Positions 61,101-64,000 of a stretch of DNA of 64,000 nt are shown here, in pieces. How positions within the stretch are numbered: the first letter of the stretch is position 1; the number at the start of each line of letters is the position of its first letter. Position numbers and translations under genes: made by a program. Location of the stretch: positions 14,756,445-14,820,444 of the forward strand of contig NC_087079.1 in NCBI RefSeq assembly GCF_026151205.1, in the 5' to 3' direction. Origin of the DNA: Bolinopsis microptera. Taxonomy: Eukaryota; Ctenophora; Tentaculata; Lobata; Bolinopsidae. The notes beneath the pieces are model-generated. The model had not been told where the DNA came from. It did not search any database and saw nothing but the letters and a program-made list of their open reading frames with translations.

Positions 61101-63821
61101 TGCAATGCATACGATATGCACATTTGCGATTTATACACTACAGTTACGCAAAGCCATCTTGATCATTGCTTGTTCATTATCAGCTTAAAATCTTTATTAT
61201 CTGATAAATATAACCGTCTTGATATTACCTTCATTTATTACATCTGCTGTTTTATTTCATCTGTTTTAATCAATCGGAATCCGATCTATTACATTCATCT
61301 CAGTTTTATCAGTTTGTTTACAGTTTACGATTTGTTTAAAAACCAGAGTATGTTGTCGTCAATAAGCGCGTATGCCGTGTTACAAGGAATCAAGAAAATT
61401 AGAAAAGTAAGATTAAAATTAAATCAAAATGTCCAGATAGGAAAAAAGGGTGGGGTGGGTCACGTCCTGGGAAAAGTGGTAGTTTAAAATTTTTTATGAA
61501 TTATAACTTCTTCTAATTTCCGTTAGCAATTTTGTAACATCTGTTGACCTTAACATCTGTTGATTAATGAGATAAGTTTAACCTTCTGTTTTCATGATCA
61601 AAATAAATTCAGCTAGTCTAGGATCTAACACTCCCCTTCCTCAGTTATCGGGCACTGATAGTGACGAGATTGTACAGATTGAACCCGCAACCACTACCGC
61701 CGCCACCCCTACTAATCAGACTTGCGGGATTCAGACCCGTAATGCGCGGGTTAACACTGACAGAGAATCCTATCATTACGCTAGCTACACTACCGACCCA
61801 AAGTCTAAAAGCTGGCTGATGAAGATCAAGAAGACATTCGGGATCGAGAAGAGTGCTTCTAAAAAGAAGATGAAAGTCAATGTAGAGTAAGTTAATGTCA
61901 TTATCATTATACATTGTGTAAAACTATTTATAACATAATTATTAACTTGATTAACCTAACCTTATTCTTCGATGGTTGGCTGTTGGCTGGTCACGTGGTG
62001 TTAAACTCTTAATATCATTCACTTTACAACAATGAATTAGTTTAGATGATTTTGTTCATGACATTCTCTCCTCTTTCCAGGAAGGATAACTTATCATCCC
62101 CTCGACACACCACCAGAACTCCCTCCATCCCCAGTGCTGCACAGAACACCTCCCTCTCCACCTCCCCCTCTGTCGTGAGAACTAGAGCAGAGGTCACCGC
62201 TCACGTTATGACGTCACAACCTCACACTATGACGTCACAGATCAGTCATGGGTCAACACAACCCCGCACTCCGACTGCTCCTCAACCTACTCCTGAACCG
62301 AACACCGTCCAGTATGAACCTGAAAATAAACCCAGTAAACAGGTAAATGGACATTTTAATTAATCGTGTTTTTGAAAATGGCTTTTAGTAAACTGTTGCA
62401 TTCCTCAAATCATAAATCTGCTCATTTTACTGTAAGATAATAAACATTCCCATGTACAATTTGGGAACAATCTCACCCAGTTTACAATACACGTAGAAAC
62501 ATCTCACAGCAGATCATTAACAAGTTTCTCCTCAGTCGGACCTGTACCCTGCTCTACCTACCAACCAATCCAGTCCTCCTCCTCCTCCACCTAACCTCAC
62601 CCCTTCTCAAATCAACACTCAGATATTCGGGAACAGCCCCGCTGTCCCTTTCCCGAACGCGGGAATTGTTCCCAACGTTCCTTTCATGTGGTTCCCCTAC
62701 GGAGTCCCTCAGCCACAAGCTCCCGGGTACGCAGCACCGCCCCTCCAGCAAGCACCTCTTCCACCCAGTGTACCCCAGCTACCTCTATCAGAGAGCCAGG
62801 CTTCTAATAGGATCTCTAAACGAAAGAAGATGCCAGAGTCTAAAGAGCACGACTGTATCGACCCCACTCTGTTATCTCAAGATCTTATTAGACACGTTAA
62901 ACGCAGGTTCGTCGACTAACCTCAGTAACCACTAAATAATGACTAACCTTTGTAGCCACTAAGAATCGGTTATAGAGCGCACAAATCTAACCTGTTTCTA
63001 AATATAACATCAAGATTCTCTCGAATATTATCTCCTAGAAAGTTCAAGTAGGGCCCCCCCCCCAGTACTAACACCTCTCCCCCCCCCCCCCCCCCCCCCC
63101 CCAAGTACTAACACCTCTCCCCCTCAGTTGTGGTCTGAACAGTTCACGGTCCCGCACCGCAGCACGCGCCATCATCCAGTGTCTGGAGGACAGCATTTCA
63201 GACACCTTGAAGATACAGCTGTTATCTGAGCTGTTAACAGCTATGGATACCTCTTATCGGTCCAGAAGAAGTCAGGAACAGGAACCCGGCAGAAGAAAGA
63301 GAACTAGAGCTCTCGTTGAAGAGGTTGGTTTAGTTTTATGGTTTTGTATCCTGATATGACCTCGAAATTCATTATAAGTGGAACCGTTTCCATGAACCTG
63401 ATTTGATTTTCTTACTGATTACAATTTTAACCTAAATCGTCTCCAGGAAGGAAACGAAGTTCCTCGCAATCACTCCTGTAAGAAAGCGTTAAGAGAAGAA
63501 AGGATTCTCATGAAATACCTGCAGCAAGTACTCGAAATATTGGTGAGTACCCGTTTGAAGATCAACTTTTCATCCTAACTACATTTTAACAAGCCCTTTT
63601 TCGTTTATCGATTAAAATTGTAATCAAATATCTCTATCACTATCAGTCTTCCTTTAGTTTATGATTTTATCTTTACCCGTAACCCATTGCAGGAGGAGAT
63701 GTCCAGTCACCCGGACAAGGAGAACGAAACATTTCACATGTACTTCAACCTGGCTAACAGACTCCTCGACACCATGTACCATAAGGTCGCTAACAAGTCG
63801 GATCCCTTCGAGGCCAGCTAA
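16038..63821 (+). CDS. Giant SH3-domain scaffold-like protein gene, about 31 exons
   Basis: Whole-gene span. The product is roughly 1,900 residues: an N-terminal SH3 domain, then a long disordered region rich in Pro, Ser, Glu and basic patches with many PxxP-type segments, then a helical C-terminal domain. It reads as a cytoplasmic adaptor or scaffold; no catalytic domain is visible and I do not recognise the family. Exons are given in block entries below. The splice phase leaving each exon matches the phase entering the next across all junctions read, except inside the 24425-25365 exon. This includes the long introns at 19153-22957, 27180-38682 and 44941-60564, and it is the main argument for one gene. 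The alternative is two or three neighbouring genes with fortuitously compatible phases. An antisense gene, three 7TM genes and several transposons lie in the introns. Confidence 0.55.
16401..16613 (+). repeat. Five tandem copies of a splice-acceptor unit
   Basis: Each copy contains cagaactataaa, a T-rich tract ttattttcag, and the exon start gatatagacgat. Would-be exon starts after AG are 16433, 16479, 16520, 16561 and 16602, spaced 46, 41, 41 and 41 bp. Copies differ by one base (aacc/aaac). Only 16602 leads into the SH3 coding exon; using any of the other four acceptors meets a stop codon within 16 codons. Confidence 0.95.
19153..19537. other. Intron part between the SH3 gene and the nested gene
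   Basis: A+T-rich sequence with no coding features. It should contain the 3' UTR of the antisense nested gene, which ends at 19538. Confidence 0.5.
19538..22002 (-). CDS. Nested antisense gene, 512 residues, RxLF-motif nuclear-type protein
   Basis: Six exons on the minus strand: 22002-21924, 21690-21502, 21357-21260, 21105-20957, 20812-20672, 20420-19538. They total 1,539 bases, exactly 513 codons including the stop, with every splice junction in phase. The N-terminus is basic and includes KVRRRLFFSS, an RxLF cyclin-docking-like motif. An acidic/Ser tract follows, then KRRCRDK. Helices with conserved-looking content come next (MKLDELKHALKTRRDPHVLR, SEIYDVMKIKMAGKLVNLHK, SPRSLLLEIRKKDAIKAILG). 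The C-terminal half is disordered, Gln/Asp/Ser-rich and contains two CRE palindromes in its coding DNA. I do not recognise the family. The gene lies entirely within the 19153-22957 intron of the SH3 gene and is transcribed against it. Confidence 0.75.
22010..22345 (-). promoter_or_regulatory. Candidate promoter of the nested antisense gene
   Basis: Within 345 bp upstream of the nested gene's ATG are CACGTG (22260-22265), CCAATCAG (from 22276), TGACGTCA (22299-22306) and a second CCAATCAG just after. Clustering of CCAAT, CRE and E-box elements is typical of animal promoters. No TATA box is evident. The block 22273-22308 is repeated exactly in an exon at 25059-25094. Confidence 0.5.
22346..22957. 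other. Intron DNA before exon 9
   Basis: No coding exon supported. The branch/acceptor region of exon 9 is a run of ccctaacc-type pyrimidines ending ccctcag at 22957. Confidence 0.5.
22958..25365 (+). CDS. SH3 gene, exons 9-13 (Pro/Ser-rich, charged coil)
   Basis: Exons: 22958-23092, 23231-23311, 23441-23631, 23827-23964, then a large exon 24425-25365. The first four join in phase and are Pro/Ser-rich (DTLPDPPAPGTFSPARVL; MSNMSILSDMSSAPSEAP). The last contains a highly charged Lys/Glu/Asp coil (WDEYARKVREKKKKDDEERF) followed by Thr/Asn repeats and PxxP segments such as NKPARPPLPRKKK, a likely class of SH3 ligand. From 24618 to 25365 this exon is cleanly open, but 24425-24618 changes frame three times, with TGA codons at 24545, 24582 and 24591. 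A hidden intron, indel errors, or decay could explain it. A 22-G run lies in the intron after exon 11. Confidence 0.65.
25366..26065. other. Intron 13
   Basis: A+T-rich. It has several diverged short units of the type cgaaaattttcg/gcgaaaa (25420-25780), tending to self-complementarity, and three copies of aaataaaacaatta-like sequence at 25827-25880. No gene seen. Confidence 0.5.
26066..27179 (+). CDS. SH3 gene, exons 14-17 (acidic, phospho-site-like)
   Basis: Exons: 26066-26212, 26281-26511, 26695-26834, 26966-27179, all with AG/GT limits and agreeing phases (1, 1, 1, 0, 1). The encoded segment includes Arg/Ser patches (RVPRRSASESEIFDLI), an acidic run of eight Glu residues with one Leu, and a His/Asp-rich stretch (DNHDDRKDHRHHGDSDEE). 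It looks intrinsically disordered with many potential basophilic-kinase sites (RRSxS). No domain is recognised. The next in-phase exon is 11.5 kb downstream at 38683, beyond the receptor cluster. Confidence 0.7.
27180..27549. other. Intron DNA and 3' flank of receptor 1
   Basis: A+T-rich, no coding exon. On the minus strand, TTTATT at about 27356 reads as AATAAA and could be the poly(A) signal of receptor 1. Confidence 0.4.
27550..28503 (-). CDS. Orphan 7TM receptor 1 (rhodopsin-like, atypical)
   Basis: Single-exon gene of 317 codons starting MSVSQRMEWSNFSTS, with an N-terminal NFS glycosylation site. Seven hydrophobic segments can be placed at about residues 35-55, 72-95, 112-133, 147-168, 190-213, 233-255 and 270-290. 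Landmarks deviate from the class A consensus. TM1 has GDSIIL where GN is usual; TM2 keeps the Asp in VSDLI; the DRY position after TM3 reads LSMSKLLMLKYP; TM7 has SNIFVYY in place of NPxxY. An Arg/Gly-rich third loop (RSGGRTPYRG) precedes TM6. Ligand and G-protein coupling are unknown. It lies within the 27180-38682 intron of the SH3 gene, antisense to it, and is the first of three paralogues. Confidence 0.85.
   Translation of the reverse strand: MSVSQRMEWSNFSTSTIIPTSVGSDDKGVRYSWISYYMFVLISSLVGDSIILAASTQPNGIRLNKFIVTVMQHIAVSDLISCFTFVLPAVVSLIANRRIVKGTIEHIRWYVDELILGANTILIALLSMSKLLMLKYPTHTPRWTIKRAHIACGIFWLIANVFPAIFLVLEHYYTANSSFEESWLKNADFLRIGITMVLPTLIMIVTTILILCYLVKARKVAKRSGGRTPYRGVATVVITAIIYCISVIPFAWVATYSYIDNEADITLLDTISQALTGLNIMSNIFVYYLTIPSLRDFIRVKIYENLLLDLILQLLRA
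28504..29198. other. Spacer between receptors 1 and 2, part of a tandem duplication
   Basis: No ORF supported. Segments near 28785-28840 (gcgctatcaaaagaacaatg) and 29075-29110 resemble segments upstream of receptor 2 (about 30390 and 30680), showing that the duplicated unit included receptor gene plus upstream flank. Confidence 0.55.
29199..30139 (-). pseudogene. Orphan 7TM receptor 2, 5' frameshift
   Basis: Paralogue of receptor 1 on the same strand. The homologous start codon is at 30139 (MSHRSERSDISSSE), and the frame runs in step with receptor 1 to YYMFV, just before TM1. One C is missing there relative to receptor 1 (ttcgtctgatc against ttcgtcctgatc, about 30027), giving an immediate TGA. 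From that point to 29199 the second frame is fully open and covers all seven helices (GDSIIL, VSDLI, ISKFLMLTYP, RSGGRTPYRG, SNIYVYY). No ATG precedes TM1 in that frame. Either this is a very young pseudogene or the base was lost in sequencing. Confidence 0.7.
30140..32184. repeat. Upstream flank of receptor 2; copy A of a segmental duplication
   Basis: From about 30591 to 31225 and from about 31505 to 32050 the sequence matches 35310-35945 and 35946-36330 in the same orientation with few differences (landmarks: cggttgcccggtacctagaa, gagaaggagcaggacaccgg, gcccatgggccatg-type block). Copy A has about 270 bp (about 31230-31500) absent from copy B. It ends in a tttacaatcatatata microsatellite (32040-32190). 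No gene seen. Confidence 0.8.
32185..32476 (-). mobile_element. Inverted 3' fragment of a Penelope-like element
   Basis: Read on the minus strand, 32476-32408 repeats the last about 23 codons of the endonuclease ORF found on the plus strand at 32950-33024. It continues into the same 3' untranslated sequence that the plus copy shows at 34945-35205. It therefore lies head to head with the plus-strand fragment that begins here. Truncated, inverted partial copies are usual for Penelope-like elements. Confidence 0.8.
32462..33028 (+). CDS. Penelope-like element GIY-YIG endonuclease domain
   Basis: C-terminal part of a Penelope-like retroelement polyprotein. Visible in order: YCCMPSLGRIL (linker after the RT), a Cys-rich cluster CNCRDASKCPLKGQCLAKC, the GIY-YIG strand as TAYIGLT, an Arg in the following helix (FKTRWYNH), WDLK, a second Cys pair GHCGLCLDEKL, and the terminal NKRSEII-SKCRH motif. 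This order is diagnostic of the PLE endonuclease. The reverse transcriptase is absent; the coding sequence is truncated at its 5' side, where it meets the inverted fragment. The first codons up to about 32476 actually derive from that inverted copy. It ends at TAA 33026-33028 directly before a LINE inserted in its 3' region. Confidence 0.85.
   Translation: MPGVLNLPLHKIINRNTVEISYCCMPSLGRILKGHNKSVLEKQSEKKKAPEKECNCRDASKCPLKGQCLAKCIVYQSTVKTASNKETAYIGLTENSFKTRWYNHRQSFKNSKHRLSTELSKLIWDLKEKMIEYSIDWKTITKSKKYKAGAGHCGLCLDEKLYILKTPGIINKRSEIISKCRHSRKFLA
33030..34945 (+). mobile_element. LINE inserted in the Penelope-like 3' region
   Basis: 5'-truncated non-LTR retrotransposon lying between the PLE stop codon and the PLE 3' untranslated sequence. 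The PLE sequence ending attctta at about 33021 resumes at about 34944 with acatattcagttag, which in the uninterrupted inverted copy are adjacent. The LINE's 3' end is short and finishes in a small cataggtaggtagg repeat. Confidence 0.75.
33083..34900 (+). CDS. LINE reverse transcriptase ORF
   Basis: 605 codons from the first ATG; the frame is already open from about 33029 and the element is truncated upstream, so this ATG need not be the native start. Reverse-transcriptase motifs: ASGPDEIPVTLLK (about 70), NYRPISLTS (about 130), KQHGFRSGRSC (about 165), LDYAKAFDKVDHKLL (about 200), ISGVPQGTVLGPILFLIF (about 257), catalytic CFADDTRIS (about 293), followed by LRDLGVIVSSDLSWS and the long helical C-terminal region with a terminal GPKLWNAIP motif, as in CR1/Jockey-type LINEs. 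All core RT motifs are intact and uninterrupted. The endonuclease domain is missing. It shares a reading frame with the PLE endonuclease, separated by a single TAA. Confidence 0.9.
   Translation: MLFDGNGAIKSNPKDIANLLQNQFLSVFSDPSKTRIDSASFSPPPIKHPFTDDMLNFSVDDIIKAIEDIKPNAASGPDEIPVTLLKNCKKALAEPMHIIWSRSLVTGEVPSFYKFSHVFPLHKKDSRAKPANYRPISLTSHVVKVYERVIRKKLVNYLEINNLICSKQHGFRSGRSCLTQLLHHFDDVLDSLSNNSDFDSIYLDYAKAFDKVDHKLLLRKLQLYGIHPKIIKWIESFLSDRKQAVVVDGHLSILALIISGVPQGTVLGPILFLIFINDIEHCIMHSIIRCFADDTRISIAIKSEHDVKLLQEDLQNVIDWSERNNMALHKDKFEYMCHKFNHQYVLSELPFVVEHYQYSVSKDTILEPIHQLRDLGVIVSSDLSWSPHIRAIADKARQKASWVLSVFHTRSHSIMLTLYKSMVRSLIEYCCPLWHPSKISDIQELESVQKAFTARISGMRDLHYWDRLVYLSLMSLQRRRERFIILHMWKILHGKTSNDLNVLFVSRPRLGNLAVIPSKRRTSSTANLTLFDNSFAVQGPKLWNAIPYHLNVIQDLEHFKDKLTKFMLSLPDKPPIRGYTPPNTNSLLCWRNERDSTSLWGGQKM
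34945..35205 (+). mobile_element. Penelope-like 3' untranslated region with a 43-bp perfect foldback
   Basis: Continuation of the plus-strand PLE after the LINE. It is the reverse complement of 32190-32400, except that a 43-44-bp inverted duplication has been added. Arms 35018-35060 and 35062-35104 are perfectly complementary around a single C at 35061 (tip ggagcactgt c acagtgctcc). Confidence 0.9.
35206..37238. repeat. Copy B of the segmental duplication and upstream flank of receptor 3
   Basis: 35310-36330 is copy B of the block described at 30591-32050. Then a cluster of acaatcatatttattt units (36320-36370 and 36470-36560). Two copies of a segment with aatgaccaaac, gttgagtgaacgattttcaa and tttatttgtttgcctgac lie at 36390-36460 and 36567-36630. 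The remaining 0.6 kb is A+T-rich and should contain the receptor 3 promoter. Confidence 0.75.
37239..38183 (+). CDS. Orphan 7TM receptor 3 (rhodopsin-like, atypical)
   Basis: Single-exon gene; first in-frame ATG at 37239 (MEDVPPTNTLSNSTLFSIEE), 314 codons. The N-terminus has NST, a glycosylation sequon. Seven hydrophobic helices align with receptors 1 and 2. Signature positions: GDSIILAASTQPNGIRLNKF in TM1/loop 1, VSDLISCF in TM2, LSISKLMLIRYP at the end of TM3, HNGGRTPTRG in loop 3, MCNIYVYYFTIPSLR in TM7. It lacks canonical DRY and NPxxY, as do the others. The C-tail has Cys residues that could be palmitoylated. It is on the plus strand, opposite to receptors 1 and 2, in the same intron of the SH3 gene. 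An AATAAA lies at 38338-38343. Ligand unknown. Confidence 0.85.
   Translation: MEDVPPTNTLSNSTLFSIEENGAKNLCATFLLFTLASSLIGDSIILAASTQPNGIRLNKFIVTVMQHIAVSDLISCFSFVLPTIVMLIANRWVFNGAIDYIRLYVDTATFGANTIMIALLSISKLMLIRYPTHSPRWTIKRAHITCALIWLFANIFPALYVVFDTASFKWMPKKASSIDYIAYFRIGITQVLPTLIMMVTTVLILSYLGKARRVAQHNGGRTPTRGVAAVVITVIIYCISTIPTIWAYICTYTDLGADVRTLSWFSTSFTGLNIMCNIYVYYFTIPSLREFIRVKILRLTPLRPCPGACSSRFV
38184..38682. other. 3' flank of receptor 3 and end of the long intron
   Basis: Contains AATAAA at 38338-38343 and a doubled 23-bp block with cagtatcctaaaaataatca at about 38477-38521. The exon 18 acceptor is ctttctcttcag at 38671-38682. Confidence 0.5.
38683..44940 (+). CDS. SH3 gene, exons 18-24 (basic, then proline-rich)
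   Basis: Exons: 38683-38830, 40600-40705, 43198-43264, 43632-43752, 43896-44140, 44294-44432, 44745-44940, all with consensus splice sites and matching phases (entering 1, leaving 0). The encoded segment starts with GGKKRKSRSESGE, a likely nuclear-type basic signal. It passes through acidic and basic patches and becomes strongly proline-rich with PxxP motifs (DEPPPSAPPQ, NNIPGQPPPLPVDYLRRR, SQPPPLPSLPPARP) and a Tyr-rich doublet (GYHQTEAGYHQT), all suitable for SH3/WW binding. No folded domain is recognised. If the upstream exons proved to be a separate gene, this block would still be continuous internally. Confidence 0.7.
38831..40599. other. Intron 18
   Basis: 1.8 kb without supported coding exons. 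It has two CACGTG sites, each within about 30 bp of a CCAAT or ATTGG motif (about 39319 and 40097). Confidence 0.45.
40706..43197. other. Intron 19
   Basis: 2.5 kb intron. Contains a (GATA)n-like tract agataagataagagata at 42045-42105, an AT palindrome cluster tatactatatagtatatact at about 42655-42690, and T/G-rich stretches giving long but unsupported open frames. No gene recognised. Confidence 0.5.
44941..52035. other. Large intron 24, left part
   Basis: 7 kb with no exon that can be joined in phase. Notable contents: recurrent CCAAT/ATTGG plus CACGTG pairs (for example 45428/45444, 46362/46378, 48239/48263, 49255/49271); a two-copy repeat with attagcggggtatactcctt at 47622-47709; a two-copy repeat with agttttactgttgccgtttc at 50028-50160; a 16-C run at 48875-48890. 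Confidence 0.5.
46910..47194 (-). CDS. Possible small antisense ORF (94 codons)
   Basis: ATG-initiated frame (MCITQFTKLTNQTLQDLAQL...) with Gln/Thr/Leu-rich helical composition unlike most chance frames in the neighbourhood; ends SGVDGAGG. There is no homology that I recognise, and an overlapping frame on the same strand is also open. It lies in the large intron of the SH3 gene. It could be a small nested gene or chance. Confidence 0.2.
   Translation of the reverse strand: MCITQFTKLTNQTLQDLAQLQRTTNISTQQLTQQLCQHTAAAGRTGMPTKQHIFFVQNAQLVASYQDIGRYVSACHVTLWRVSIGGSGVDGAGG
53276..53905. repeat. 150-bp direct repeat inside the hAT element
   Basis: Copies at about 53276-53425 and 53750-53905 share aagcaaatcgtcgaggaaac, cactgagtgtaacac and atatccttgacgctcc, ending catggcaacatacggggga. 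The second copy has a short internal deletion. Confidence 0.85.
54755..54965 (+). pseudogene. hAT transposase C-terminal remnant
   Basis: A stretch reading SAEKSFSKLKLFKN matches the conserved A-E-(K/R)-S-F-S-K-L-K-x-(I/F)-K motif of hAT transposases, followed, after a stop and frame change, by LAIISIKNL and a Lys/Glu-rich tail. Catalytic DDE residues upstream cannot be identified. Confidence 0.75.
55485..60564. other. Large intron 24, right part
   Basis: 5 kb with no exon in phase. The first 80 bp continue a reading frame interrupted by the hAT insertion (see findings). CCAAT/ATTGG, CACGTG and TGACGTCA motifs recur (56258, 58995/59019, 59919-59986). At about 58320-58340 there is a small aagtccctat doublet. 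No RNA gene was found. Confidence 0.5.
60565..63821 (+). CDS. SH3 gene, exons 25-31 (Pro-rich tail and helical C-terminus)
   Basis: Exons: 60565-60647, 61617-61886, 62081-62342, 62536-62906, 63128-63323, 63447-63542, 63693-63821 (TAA at 63819-63821). Phases agree (0, 2, 2, 0, 2, 0, 0), and entry phase 0 matches exon 24. The block encodes a basic helix (SWLMKIKKTFGIEKSASKKK), Thr/Ser/Pro-rich linkers, a Pro/Gln segment (WFPYGVPQPQAPGYAAPP), then an ordered-looking C-terminal domain of about 180 residues with helices TLLSQDLIRHVKR, TAARAIIQCLEDSIS, TLKIQLLSELLTAM, REERILMKYLQQVLEIL and MYFNLANRLLDTMYHKV. The C-terminal domain is not recognised. Exon 29 follows a duplicated TACTAAC branch point and a 24-C tract. 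Confidence 0.75.
60648..61616. other. Intron 25
   Basis: About 1 kb, A+T-rich. A 155-codon hydrophobic open frame (61020-61487) lies here but has no other support. Confidence 0.5.
63066..63127 (+). promoter_or_regulatory. Duplicated branch point and poly-C tract of exon 29 acceptor
   Basis: agtactaacacctctcccc occurs twice, each with a perfect TACTAAC (63066-63072 and 63106-63112), separated by a run of 24 C (63079-63102). The AG is at 63126-63127. Confidence 0.7.
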
Positions 63822-63875
63822 GATGACGTCACTTGCGATGACGTCACGTGAGAATTGAGATGACGTGACGTCACG
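63822..63875 (+). promoter_or_regulatory. Triple CRE cluster in the 3' UTR
   Basis: TGACGTCA at 63824-63831, 63839-63846 and 63866-63873, the second overlapping a CACGTG at 63845-63850, starting 3 bp after the stop codon. This parallels the CRE doublet 3 bp after the zinc-finger stop at 15390. Confidence 0.6.
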
Positions 63876-64000
63876 CCAGTGTCTTGTTTGATTTTGGGGG
63901 CTTTTAAAGAACATTTTGATAGGTTGCCCTGATGAGGATCTCATCGATATTGGATGTGATTTTGTGCCGAAACTGTTCATTACTCAGCGTAATTACTTTC

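Noticed and set aside
61020-61487. 155-codon plus-strand frame with hydrophobic segments
   Set aside because: Lies in an A+T-rich intron between two in-phase exons; composition follows base composition and there is no splice or promoter support.

Overview
The window is nuclear DNA from an animal. The genes have many short exons with GT..AG introns, the intergenic DNA is A+T-rich, and the sequence is crowded with metazoan-type transposons (a CCHC/aspartic-protease LTR-type remnant, two non-LTR retrotransposons, a Penelope-like element and several hAT elements). A clustered family of intronless seven-helix receptors and the transposon mix suggest an early-branching metazoan such as a cnidarian or ctenophore. 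That placement is an inference; nothing in the window fixes the species.

Layout. 1-6250: a decayed retroelement region with gag/zinc-knuckle/protease remnants, several unrelated minisatellites and a C-terminal fragment of a retrotransposon ORF. 6250-12960: mobile-element territory, with two complete non-autonomous hAT elements, one solo hAT end, two copies of an unrecognised repeat-derived ORF tail, and a 5'-truncated minus-strand non-LTR retrotransposon. 14242-15390: a C2H2 zinc-finger gene. 16038-63821: a series of at least 30 plus-strand exons whose splice phases agree from end to end, apart from one exon with frame breaks. They encode an N-terminal SH3 domain, a very long low-complexity proline/serine/acid-rich middle and a helical C-terminus.

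Several other loci lie inside the introns of this large gene. An antisense six-exon gene of 512 codons sits at 19538-22002 and carries a cyclin-docking-like RxLF motif. Three paralogous 7TM receptor genes (27550-28503 minus, 29199-30139 minus and frameshifted, 37239-38183 plus) share one intron with a composite nest of a Penelope-like element and a LINE (32185-35205). A 3.4 kb hAT transposon with a perfect 8-bp target duplication lies at 52044-55476 in another intron.

How it fits together: the SH3/proline-rich product looks like a cytoplasmic scaffold, and the nested receptors look like a lineage-specific tandem family. No pathway link among the genes can be read from the sequence. The most unusual signals are a five-fold tandem duplication of a splice acceptor at 16401-16613, a strong excess of the CRE palindrome TGACGTCA, an identical 36-bp CCAAT/CRE block shared by an exon and the upstream region of the nested gene, and the foldback structure of the Penelope/LINE nest. 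Exon limits were read by eye from splice consensus and frame; no transcript or database evidence was available.
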